Of a DNA stretch of 64,000 nucleotides, positions 45,566-57,600 are shown in pieces. The stretch's first letter is position 1. Each line of letters opens with the position of its first letter. The notes under the pieces were generated by a model, which was not told where the DNA came from, did no database searches, and saw only the letters and a program-made list of their open reading frames with translations. The position numbers and the translations under genes are program-made. The DNA comes from Breviolum minutum Mf 1.05b.01 (lineage: Eukaryota > Sar > Dinophyceae > Suessiales > Symbiodiniaceae). The stretch lies in the NCBI GenBank assembly GCA_000507305.1, contig DF239424.1, positions 124,001 to 188,000 of the forward strand, read 5' to 3'.

Positions 45566-46523
45566 TATCCTCTGAACAACAAAATGGAAACCGCGCCAAC
45601 CTTCAAGCCTTATGGTTTACCGAGTTGTGAGGTTCTTTTCATCCGAAAGGAGGGAGGACTTTTTTTGGTTGCATCCCATCTTGGATGTGTAAGATATCAA
45701 TCCATTCCCCAGACATCCAAATACCTCCTGCGAAGGTGTTATGTTTTTGGGGTCCAAATACCTTCTTAGGACGTCTAGAGATTATGAACGTTGGGTTGAT
45801 GAATACTTGGTGGCTCATGGTAGATAGTCATTATAGTCGGTAAGTTAGGTGAAAGAATTCATCTAGTGTTTAGATGGCTCTGAAATTTCCAGTTCCGTTG
45901 CCCCCCCAATTGGATTGGCCAAAAAGTGAAGAGGAAAAGATCCCTGAATGGAAGGGTGACCAATTGGATTATGTGAAAAGGGTGCTGCACCAACCCCCTT
46001 TTGGGTTCAGTTTTTAGCATCTTGAACTGAGAAATGCCGTAATATTGCCTTAACTTGGTGTTTTCAAGAGTTCTTAAATCTTTCACCCCAGACTTTGGGG
46101 AAGAAATTCACGCATTTTGACGAGCAGGTGGTGAACCAACCACCTAGACATCTACAAAGATCTTGAAAAATTGCAGTTTGGGTGCCAATGATGGATGAAC
46201 CATGGTGTCCAACGTCCAACCGGCTCAATTGACAAGAAAAATTCAGGAAGGACGACTGGAAGAGAAGCGTTGACAACCCCATTTGTTCCCTTGGCCTTTT
46301 GACTTGAGAAGGGTTGCATCTCATACACCCCTGAAAACTACCATGCTGGTCAAAGGTAGGGAAATCCCTTAAAATATCACTGGAATCTGTTTGTTGGTGA
46401 AATGTGATTCCATTTGGCAACATGGAGGTTCCCAAAAATTGTTGGCCTTTTCATAGATGGGTATCCTTTTCCTTTTTTTCGGTGGCCTTTTTCAAGTTCC
46501 TGCCTCAACAGTGTTTTTCGACA

Positions 46524-46631
46524 TACTGTTGATGGCAACCAGTAGGTAGTTTAGTTTATCCCATTATTTTACCAGGATTTTTTTTACATCCAACCGGGGG
46601 TTTTCTCGCCGGATGTTTGGTTGCCATCTAA
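46524..46631 (+). mobile_element. Family A variant with paired inner-arm change
   Basis: Starts TACTGTTGATGGCAACC and ends GGTTGCCATCTA: GGCAACC replaces GGTTCAG on both arms. Core TAGTTTATCCCATTATTT is the usual one. Confidence 0.75.
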
Positions 46632-46669
46632 CCTTTGGGTTCAATGCATTTCGACAGCTTTTTAAAAGG

Positions 46670-46760
46670 ATCGAGGGCAGCTCCAAAGAGAGTTGCATCG
46701 CATCCAACTTCCACAGTTACTTCTACAGTCAGTCAACCCGGAGCCTTTTGCAAAAATGGT
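46670..46760 (+). CDS. Possible exon (KRVASHPTSTVTSTVSQPG)
   Basis: Open Ser/Thr-rich frame shortly after a family A element; boundaries unclear. Confidence 0.3.
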
Positions 46761-47286
46761 GTAGGAAAGAGGGGTCATCATCATACTACCACCTTAAACA
46801 ATGCATTATTATATTTGTGATACAGGAATATCCTCCAAAATCACCATATATTCGCATTGCTTGATCGGCCAAAAAGGTGATAATGGTTTCCGGCAAATCA
46901 CACCTCCAAATAATCTGAAAATAAGCTCTCCCTTGACCATGCAACGGAAAAGAAAGCTCCTAGCTGCGGATCCCGCTGTTTTAACCCTGGATTTGTTTTC
47001 TTCAAAATGGAAACCTAGAAAAATGATGATTTGCCAAGATAGCTTCATCTTCTTTTCTAGAGGTTCAAATCTACTTTCAGAGGTTTCCATCTGAATTTCT
47101 TAAACTTAATTTTGTTGTTCCTCATACAAGGTGGGGCCCCTACTAGCTATAAATGGACTTGTGGGGCACCTATAAATGGCTTTATAAATTGGGAACTGGG
47201 GTTAGTTCACCCCTACAAGTGGAGTTACCTTGTACGGATACATCCCCAAGTTATACATCCCCATTTGTGCAGCCGAAATTCCCAAG

Positions 47287-47382
47287 TTTTCAACGACGAA
47301 AAAGCGAAACGAAACGTCCAAAACCAACATCGGCTGCGACGCCATGACGTGTCGGCCTTGACCTCAACGGGTGCGTTGAGGG
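47287..47382 (+). CDS. Unidentified exon (basic)
   Basis: After TTCCCAAG reads FNDEKAKRNVQNQHRLRRHD then VSALTSTGALRG, with donor GTTGGTTG. Could be an upstream exon of the kinase gene 1 kb downstream; not recognised. Confidence 0.5.
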
Positions 47383-47945
47383 GTTGGTTGATGCTTGATG
47401 GTTGGTTGGTCAGATGCAAAAGATGAGGGGATCTGTCTTGAAAAGAGCTTCGGTTTTTAGTAGGAGACCATTCTTTTTTAAGAAAGAAAGCACTTGAGCC
47501 ACGATAAAACCCGGCCTTACTTTCCATTGAATCCTGGTTGTTTAATAGGGATCCTTATAATTGTTTATTATAATCCCCAAATTGTGAGATCTGGCTACTT
47601 TGTAGAGGTTTAGATTTTGAAATTATGAGCTGAAGTGACTAAATTGTGATGTCAATCCAGTTTGGACAGGGAAGTGGTGATGATGATGAAGAAGAAGAAG
47701 ATGATGATGATGATGATCATGATCATGATGATGAAGGCTATTCCTTATTTGCTTGGAATACTCATCCAGCAGCTTGTTTTTAGATTTAACTTGGTACTCA
47801 AGATACCCCGCAAAATCCCCGTCAGATGGTTTTGGGATCGAAGTTTCAAAGGCGAATTTTCCCGGGGTTTCCCGAAATCAGGGTTTTTTGGGTTCCAAAA
47901 GTCTCATCCATTTGAAAGGTGTGAATTTTTTTGGGTTATAGAAAA

Positions 47946-48039
47946 TACCCTCCAGGGAACTAACATATCCCACCCGGGGGAAAGGAAAATCATCTTCAAA
48001 CATGCCTTGGGTGCGGGATATGTTAGTTCCCAGGCGGTA
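47946..48039 (+). mobile_element. Family J element, near-perfect arms
   Basis: TACCCTCCAGGGAACTAACA (TATCCCA) to GGGATATGTTAGTTCCCAGG (CGGTA). Confidence 0.9.
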
Positions 48040-48400
48040 CCCCATTGGAAAAAGATAAATATCTTCAAACCACCAAGTCTTTGGTTAGAGCCATTAGTTT
48101 TCGGGGGGTTTATATTTTTGTTTTCAAATCTATTTTGACTCACCAAATTGCGCCACAGTCTTCAGATGTTCATTCATTCTCACAACCAGTTCACTGTTTT
48201 CCCTTTTGGAACCAAAAAAACTGTAGCTTTTGCTTTCAAATATCTTTCTATTTTCATCCTGACAATTTGATAAAGGAAAAAATGTGTAAATACACCCATC
48301 TTGGGCTGACAAGAAAGCAGACAACACCAACTAGATACCAAACAAATCTGAGTTCCTGGCAAGGTTATGTAAAAATCGTTTTCAGGTGATCACACTATAG

Positions 48401-48613
48401 GTTTTTTTGTTGGAACACACCCAAACCAACCAACCCCCAAAACAATCGATGAAGCTATACCAGGTGATTCAAGCCTTAGTCCCGGCAGTGAGTCCGGGTC
48501 ACCTTTTCACGCACCAATCCCCAAACAAAGCCCAAGAACCCAAAACCAAAAAACCGGTGCTACCAAGGAACGATTTCGAATTTGGTGTTCAGTTGGGTCG
48601 TGGCAGTTTTGGT
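48401..48613 (+). CDS. NEK kinase exon 1: N-terminal tail and glycine-rich loop
   Basis: The frame ends in [15 protein letters not shown], the start of a kinase domain with the GxGxFG nucleotide-binding loop. A candidate start ATG lies at 48449; the exon may instead open at the acceptor ending 48400. It ends on a codon boundary and the intron begins GCCCGG, a GC donor. The basic, Pro/Lys-rich stretch before the loop is not recognised. Confidence 0.75.
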
Positions 48614-51600
48614 GCCCGGAACCTTGGTGCTATGGTTGGGAGTTCCTGTCAAAGTTTTCCAGCTTGGAAATCAGTTGTATTGGAATTCTGTGAGGTTTTT
48701 TGAGAAGGTTAAATCTAGTTGGTGGTTTCAAAGATTTTTTATGTTCACTCTGAAAATTGGGGACATCCCCGGTGTCTTTTTCCCGTTCCCATGGAATCCT
48801 GGAATCACCTCCACCAAAATCTCGGACCCCGATCCAAGAACAGGCACCAGGAGAATCCAACCATGAGAAAAGGTGGGGGATGTTTTTGGGATATGTTAGT
48901 TCCAAGCAGGGTATTACCTGGTAATTCTGGTGGTGACCTTTTTAGGAATAGGTGATCCTTTCAAAGGTCACTTTTGAATCACTTGGTACTGTTTTGACTT
49001 TTCAAATCACCAAAGCTTAGGAGAATCCAAATGAGCATTGGATGAAAACAAAAGGTTTCTTGTTGTGATGTTTGACTTTTTTGCGGTGAAAAACAAAACT
49101 ACCCACTTCTAAGAAAGGATTTGATCATAATTCAAGTGCAAGAATTCGCCCCGAAAAAGGTCAAGGTTACTAAAATGAACAAGGACTTTTGGGCTTCAAA
49201 TCACTAAGGTTGTTTTCAACGTCCCATGGAAAACGCCCATGTCCTCCACCTTTACACACCACAGGTCGTCTTCCAAGTGCGACGCAAGGAGGATGGCGTC
49301 ACCTGTGTACGGGTCATCCCAGGACGTGGTGATACGTGGTTAGTAACCCACCATTTGTAAGCCATGGAGTTCGGCCATTTTGAGGGGAAAAACCCGATCC
49401 TTAGGGAACTTATTGACCACTTACAAAGTGGGATGATCCTCCAAGTACCGGTAGCCTATTGAAAAAATGAGGAGCTGGAGGTTTTTTTTCGAACAGGTAC
49501 ACTGCCACAAACCAAAATGGAGGTTTGGAAGATGATTTTTCCTGATTTTCAGGTTCCAGCCGTTGGTTTTCCACTAATCTTGGCACACCAAAATAGTAAG
49601 CCTCAAAAAGGAAAAAGCACGGCAGTTACGTACAGCCTCAGAAGTTTTCGACCCTTTCTTGAAAGAAAAGAAAGGATGGATCTACAAAACGGACCGATGC
49701 GGATTTTTGCTCAAAGATCGGCTTATTTTCTGTTCAAGTTGGCATATTTTCCTGGCATATCCTGTGAATCATCCCAAATGCCCTGCAGCAAGCTTACGAG
49801 ATGTCCCATGAAAACTAGATTCAAATTTCCTATTGGAAAAAGGGAAACCAAAAAAACTACTCAGCTATGTAAGTTTACTGAAAATTTTAACCCCAGAAAC
49901 TCTGTTGAGTTTCTTCTGAAGATGTTTCAACCTCGAATCAACACTTTCTGTGGCGAAGTTTCTCATTTATGTAGCTCTTTTATGAAACCCTGGTTTCAAA
50001 CCCCCCAGAAGAAAAAGCTTCAACAGACGCTTGATGATTTTTATCGTGGCTCACTTCACATCAGTGATCTCGTGGGCTGAAGGATCCCACAAAGTTTTAT
50101 TGGAAATGGCATGGGGGTTTCCTAAAATGGTGGTACCCAACAACCACACAAAAAGGTCTCTTTTGAATCCTCTACTCTCCATTAGTTTAGCGATCTGAAC
50201 ATCTATGCTGACCATTCTCAAAGGCCTAAAATCCACATTTCTGGAAGTTGAATTGCCTTAAAGAAAAACAAACAAGCAAGACAAGACGGGGGGTTGTACC
50301 CCCAACAAAAACCCAAAGGTGCCGTCCTGCGACAAAAATCCGAGGTGTGCAAGCAGATCGCCCTGAACGAAATGAAACGAAAAGGTCGTTTGGAAGCACA
50401 TCGCGAGGTGGGACAAATAGTTGACTTGTTCTTTTTTTGTGGCGGAGGAGTTGGGTGGGTTGGTGGCAACAGAAAGGCAGTTTGCCTACCTCGTGGTGCT
50501 CACACTTCAAAATCCCAAAATTGAAAAACATTTGACTGTTTTAATCTTTATGTTGGGTCCAAAGCTGTGTGAATCGGTCAAATTCAGATGAGCTGTAGGC
50601 TGATGTGTAGAAAGCATATTAAACTGGGCAAATTATAGCGATCAAAGCGCCGGTTGGTCAACCCAAATGGTGGTGAATAGTAAGGATGTCTCCCCCAAAA
50701 TGCTCAAAGCATTCAGGTTTGGGAATTATTCTTTAATTTGTATCGGTAATATATGAAAGAATGAAAGGTTAGTTCAATATGTAGAACTGTAATCGTAAGT
50801 GTAATAGATGTAATCAGTTGTTGAACTGTTCTCGATTTGTAGTTGTTCATGAAAACATTTGGTTTGACAAAAGCTGGCAGCCTAAAGGAGTCATTAGAGA
50901 TTTCGAAGATGTGACAAATGATTTGTTGTGTTTTTAAGTACTGCTGATGCAAGGAATCCTGCACCAGTTGACATTGAGCATAGCCCCTTGTTCATAGGGC
51001 ATCATAGGGCTTCATATATAGCAGGTGGTGCAGGATTTCTTCTATCAACAGTAGCTACCACGTTTTCTCAGGTTTCGTTTTTACAATTTGTCCAAAGAAC
51101 ATCTCAAGTTGCACCGTTTGATGGATATAAAAGCCAGCACATTCCCATCTTTTAATGGTACTGTTGATGAAAGAAGTCCGGCTAACCAGTTGAGGTTGGT
51201 AGTTTATCCCATTATTTGCAAGGTTTCAAGGTTTTATACATCCCAGGTGGTGCAGGATTTCTTCCATCAGCAGTATGTTGCCAGGAAAATCTGTATAGCT
51301 CCATTTTTGTTCCCAACGCTTCTGAGTTTCGGCCTTTTCTCCGACAAAGAGAAAAAAGCTCCCAGAATGAGTTTCGAGCCAGCAATGTCGAAGAATCGTT
51401 GTTGGGATGTAACCTTATAATTAGTACTTTGGAGGAAGAGGATTTTTTGAAGAAAGAAAATGCATAGCTACTGTCGTCAACGATGAAAGTGCAGGTTGAT
51501 AGGGTTTCCCTTGAGGCTTTGGTCCAGGGGAGGAAGGCAAAGGCTCCGGTGACCGCACTGATGGCAAACCCCCCATTTGGGGCTGCAGCGTTGCCTCCTT

Positions 51601-54600
51601 TGTCGTTGGGGACAGCGAGGGCGTTGGAGACAATGCTGTCAGGTTCATTGCCGGTCAGAAGCGCCGTCGTCATCGCACCGTTCTTGGATTCCATGTTGAT
51701 GATGTCCAGGGCAATGTCTGAATGGACAAAGAGAACAACGTAGTGGCGGTCTGCTTTTACCGATCGAAGGGAGACAAAGTCCTTGTTTTTTGTCAAGGTA
51801 AAAGTACCACTAGCCTGAATTCCCATCTTTCATTTGACCTTTTGGATCGATATTCTCGCACCTCCTCTTTCGCTGGAGTCGTTGTCTGTTTTGTTTGATT
51901 TTGGATTTCTTTGGATGAAAAAAAACCTTGTCTTCCATTGAAGCAGCAGAAAATCTCAAGCAGAAAAACGCAACCTTAGAACTTTCGAATGGAAAATCTC
52001 GGCTTCGGCTTTTGAAAGGTGGAGTTGCTCCGAAATGTCTCCAGTGGTTCGAGCACCTTGGAAGCAGAAACCTGGAAGCCTTTGGGAATCATTTTTGAGG
52101 GACCATTACATTCCCTAAAACTAACATAGTCCCTAAGAATAGTGGTTTCCAATAGGAATCTCCTTTACCAGACGTCTATTTTCAGAGGTGAACTGTTAGT
52201 TTCAGGGAGTGTAAATGCTACCCGTTGTTGGGGCCGATCAACCAATCGAAGCATATTTTCATGGTTTTTTGGAGGTGTGATTCCCCATAGGTCATTGAAG
52301 TACCTATTCTAAAATGTATGGTAATTTCGAACTGGAGCTGGGTGGTTGTCCATGGGAACTTTTGGTGGAATGATGGTTGATGGCTGAATTCTGATGCTCT
52401 GTTTCCCACCAAGTTTAGTACATATTATTCTCAAAAAAAATATCGGATGGAAGCTGAAAAGAAGCATTTTGTGAAAAGGAAGATCATCTTCTATTCTAAA
52501 GCGACATGTTTGGCGGTTCCATGTCAATTTTCGAGGGTGTCGCATCCGCGGGCCTAACGGATTTCAAGAAACTAAAGTTGATCTTAAAGCCAATATCCCA
52601 GCTACTACAAGATGTCCATTCACCCAGAGCATTGGATTAGTATCTTTAAGGCTTTTAGATATATAACTTCATATCGCAAGTGGTGTTGATTGACGTCGTG
52701 AAGAGGTTGAAGTGGATTTGTTGTTGATGAATTCGTCAACGACTTGAAAAAAAGGTACCCGTATGTACACTCCAGGTATCTCTGAACATAGCGATCGTTG
52801 GGAAAACGGACCATGAATCAACCACAGGCATTCTGGGTGAATCCCTCACGTTGATGAACTCCAAATATCAAAAAAGAATGGGCTGGGAAACGGCGGAAAA
52901 GAAAAACACTGGTTGATAAATGGGATATTCACCATATTGCCTTGGATTTGTTGAAGGTGATTCTTACTACCATGACATGTCATGACCATTTTGAATATGC
53001 CTGATTGATTTTTTCCAAGCATTGAAGAGTTGCAAATCCAAGTAGTTAACAAAACAAAAGTGCTCGTGCTGTCATCTTTTTAGTGAAAAGAAAACATGCG
53101 AGGCTTGGAGGTTTCCAAGTTGCAGTTTCCAAGTTGCAGTTTTTTGTTCAGGTTTCATTGTACAATACCTCGGATCCTTCCTGGAGACGCCCCGTGGGCG
53201 TGTGTCGTAGGGTCGATGTCGGTGAAATGTTGATGGGGATGGCCTTGGTTGGTTTTTTTTGTGGATATGGAGAAATCCGAATGAGACCTGCTATTTTTGT
53301 GGGTAGATTGGCGGTTTCCACGTGGGATTCTTAGTGTAACCTATCACTTCCTGTTGAATACCCTCTTACCTTCCAGTAATCTAACATAGCAATGGAAAAT
53401 CCGCCTGTTCAATAAAAGTAAGTACATCTGCGAATGGTGACTTTTCCGTTGCCTCGTCAAATTACAGGGCAAGTCATTTCCCCCATAAAAAATCAGCCAA
53501 GTACGAATAGAAAACACGAGACTCACATTCAATTTCGTGCCCTGGGGTTTTGGGGAAAAAAGCCCAAGTGCCTAGTCACTGAGATATGGAAAGAATCACC
53601 CATCCATTCCAGATTTCTTCACTCTGGGAAGAAACGCTGAAATCTTGGGATTTGCATCCATTTTTGTTTGCCTGAATTTGCAATTTTGTGTGTGTGTGTG
53701 TGTGTGTTTTCTTGGTAAATCATTCACTAATTTGGTACTAAAAAAGAAAATTGGTGGTTCTTTTTCCAAGCAGCCAAAATGGGGTCGGTAAAAAGTCTGA
53801 CCCCACCAAGCAGAACCAACCAACCGTTAGCTGGCTAGGGATTTCGCCAAGGTTGACGGTTACACACAAATAAGAGGGATCAGAAACGAGGGTTAAAATC
53901 AGTGGTGTAATTGAGATTTTACCACGGATGACATAGAAACCCTGTTTGCAGGAAGCGGATTGTAACCCATCAATTATCATAAGAATCACGTGATGAAAAC
54001 TAATCATGATTTACACTCGGGTAAACTAACATAGCAATGGAAAATGGACCATTTGAGGATCTATTTCCTACATAAAGTGTGGATTTTCCATTGCTATGTT
54101 AGTTTACCAGAGCGTAAAATGACCCAATCCTGGATTTCATCGAATGTAATTCAAGAGTTGGAACCTTGCCACTGTTTCATATGGGGACCTTGCCTCAATC
54201 TCCACGAAGAAACACACAAAAAGTTTGGCAGGAAGAAGATTCCCTTCACATCATCATGGAATTCTGTGAAAAAGGTGCACCTGGTGAATGGCGAAAGGAA
54301 TTTCATTCGGGATTCTGATTTCAATGAAGTTTGATGACTTCTTTGATCACACCGTTTGGTTGCAGGGTGGCCCTGCTGCGTTCCTAATATTTCAAAAGGG
54401 TCTCACTGGAATTTCAACATAAAAGAGGGTTAGAGATCCAATTGGGAATCATGTTAAGTCTTTTTTGACTTTTCTGCTGATGGTGGAGTTGTTTTAGTTG
54501 GTTCTACCTTATCTTTTCGTATCGTGTTCATCGACATAAAAGCGTTGACATAGTGAAAGTCCATCAATGTCACAGATCTTTTGACCTGACAAAAGTCCGT

Positions 54601-57600
54601 CGTTTCACCAATGACTTGACGAATCAAAATTGGACAGTCGAAAGTGAAAAGTGGGCGTCCAATTTGGCCAACGTTATAAAGTAATTATATCTTGGGTGTG
54701 GCACCCTCCCAGCAACAGTGGCAAATGAAACTTTGTAGGCTCCCCTGCTAAAAAGGTGACGGTCCTGGTACTGTTACGTATATCACCTGGAAAATAGATG
54801 GCGCTTAAAGCAGCTCCATGCCCAAGCTACCAATCTGTTGAAGTTTTTCAGCAGAACCAAGCACCATCGACCGCCCACCCATAGCTGCGCCTGGGAGATG
54901 TTTTTGAAACACTGTAGAATCGTTAGGGCAACTACCAACTGTTTCACCCGACTTTTTGTTCGCCGCCAGTACCTACCGCCAAAAACTGAGGGGAAAATTT
55001 CTGTTTGTGTCACCCACCAAAACCACCAGCAAAACACGAAGGTCACCTTCACAAAGCAAACCTCAACCACTCCTTGAAAGAATGGTGTGCCGATGTCAAG
55101 GTGATTTGAGTCAATTCCTGAAGACCTGTCATAGGGGATTGGAGGAGACCTTTTTTGGTTGTGGTCTTTGGGACTGGAGATGGGATGGATTTTCTGCTTG
55201 ACAAATTGGTTCCAAGTAACGACATGACCTCGTCAGCACATTTTTTTCTGCATGGATGACAAAAATCTTTTTGGGGAAATGATAAAGATGGATGGTGCTG
55301 AGTGATCAGCATTGAGCAGGGATGACTTGTTGTTAGGTTTTTTTCATGACAATGGTCCCAGCCCAAAACTTTTGGATAAAATTGGTCTAGCGCATAAGCA
55401 TCCAACGATTCATTGCACCAACAGCGGCGCCAACAAGGAGAAAACGGTCTGGCGTTATTTGCTGCAAATCTCTTCGGGGCTTTTATGGCTTCATCAGAAT
55501 AGGCGATTCCGAAGCTTCCTCGTTTGTTGGGGGTCACTTGTATGGGGGGGTTGTGGCCACGCCTGATACAATATGTTTTCATACTTGGTGGCGAAAATGG
55601 TACTTGTAGTGATAATAATGGTCTTGAATTGATGATGGTTACAAATCATCTTAAGGATTAGTTGCAAATTACCCCCAAATATGGGAGCTTTTGTTTGTGG
55701 GACCAGCAGTATGGTTGAGGATTTGGTTGAAGATGACGAACCCAAAAGTGGCCATGAAATCAAGAGTCTAGACTAGGGAAATATTTAGTGCCAAGAATGA
55801 AAGCGAGCTAGTTCTACTCAAGAATGGAGAAAGACAAAGAAGATCCGATAAAGTTTTGATGCCAGATGAACTTTATGATACTTTGCCCACATTGTTTTAA
55901 AGAAATTGGGTGGCTGAGCACATGAAGTGATCACTTGACAATTTGAGGAGCCTGACTGAGCCCCCCTTTTGTTCAACGCGAAGAATTCAGCATTTCTTGT
56001 TTCCAGCCAGCTATGTTAATGAAAACGTGGAGGGTGCCGATGGACAGGCTCACCAAAACTCCAAACATGTCAGAGATCGTTCGACCTGTCAAGCCTACCA
56101 AAACCATGTGGCACCTAGGGTCCTTTGGAACCGTACCATCCGTATCTATGAGACTTACCCTTCCCCACAACTAACAGCGAGTTGGCCCCTGAAAATAGGC
56201 ATTTAAAGCCAAACAGGAAAGGAGTTAAGTCATCACATTTCAGGAGTGAACTTGCTGTTTGTTTTAGGGGGTGCAAAGGTTTTGGGGACACATTTTTCCA
56301 GGATTATTGTTGGAGACACGGTGATACGTTTCAGATCCCAAAAAAAACATAATATATAGCATTTCTCAAAAAGCGTTCGGTTTTGTGATGGGATGGAAAG
56401 AAGGTGATCCAAAATTTGGGTAGGGAATATTCCACTTCCAAATGACCAAATGTTCAACAGGGAAACGGCACCCGGATGCGCTGGGGATTTTGTCACCAGG
56501 CTTTAATTGGTTCCAATCCTTTAGTCCTCGGAGGTTGTTGAAGAGATCAGTTATTTCCAGGTAGGATTCAAATTAGGAGGGCTGGGACCCGCTGACTGAG
56601 CCCCCCTTTCTTTGCTGCAACACTTCCAGGATCCTTCATCGAGATATCAAGGCCCACCGTGGATTTTTGGTTGAATGATTCACCAAGGGTGAAATTTCAT
56701 GTGATGTGATTTACGTGTCTTTTTCGTTGTGCCAAAGTATAGGACCAAGAAACAACCAAATTGGTTGAGTGGCGAACTTGGTACAACCAAAACTTGCAGG
56801 AGCCAAGAATTATAACTTATAGCCCAACTTACCGTAGTGTCTAATCACAATTTCACGATGAAGTTAATGGGACTAAATCATATCAGGGATCAAGAAAGGT
56901 CCATGCTTTATTTGGGGGATCAACACCAACAGATGCCGATACTGCAAGAGACTCCTGTCAATCCATGATTCGGCGACATTGGTTTCTGGCATTTTCTTCA
57001 GGGATCTAAGGAGCCAACCAACAACTGAGTTCACTGTTCCACTGTTTGGGTAGCATGAACCACGGGGTGTTTTTTTCCGTCATGGAGGATGATGTTTTTC
57101 TTGATTCAATCAAAGCATGTGGCCAATTTTGGGACTGAAAATTCTAGTCCAATCTTGCACCAGTTTTTTGACATGTATCAAACCGTCATAAAAGATCATC
57201 ATCCTAAATTCCAAGCAGGGTGGATTAAATCTTATTTCTTGTGAGTGTTTGGTTCATCAACCAATGATTGGTAAAAACTCACCCTATCCTTTATCTACTA
57301 AGCACCAAGCAACCAAGCACCAACGATGACGGGTCCACGCCTGGCAGACCTTAAATGTTTTCTTGAAGACCAACGATGATGTGCGTTTAGGAGACCTGGG
57401 AGTGCCTTTGGCGACGATTTTTTGTGGTTGGGATGGAAAAATCTCATGGAGTTCAGGGGGTTTTGAGTAGGGTTGGTTGGATGGCCTTTTGTGGATGTTA
57501 TGTCAAAGAAACCATTATGATGTTATGATTGATGTATGATGATGGGATTGGTTTGATGTATGACTAGTAATATGTTTTGCGAATTTGGAATGTTGGGATC

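Noticed and set aside
47673-47735. Met/Lys-rich frame (MMMKKKKMMMM)
   Set aside because: Translation of an ATG/AAG microsatellite.
49517-50080. 187-codon plus-strand frame in kinase intron 2
   Set aside because: It begins inside a family D element and lies wholly between two well-supported kinase exons in another frame; content is not convincing.
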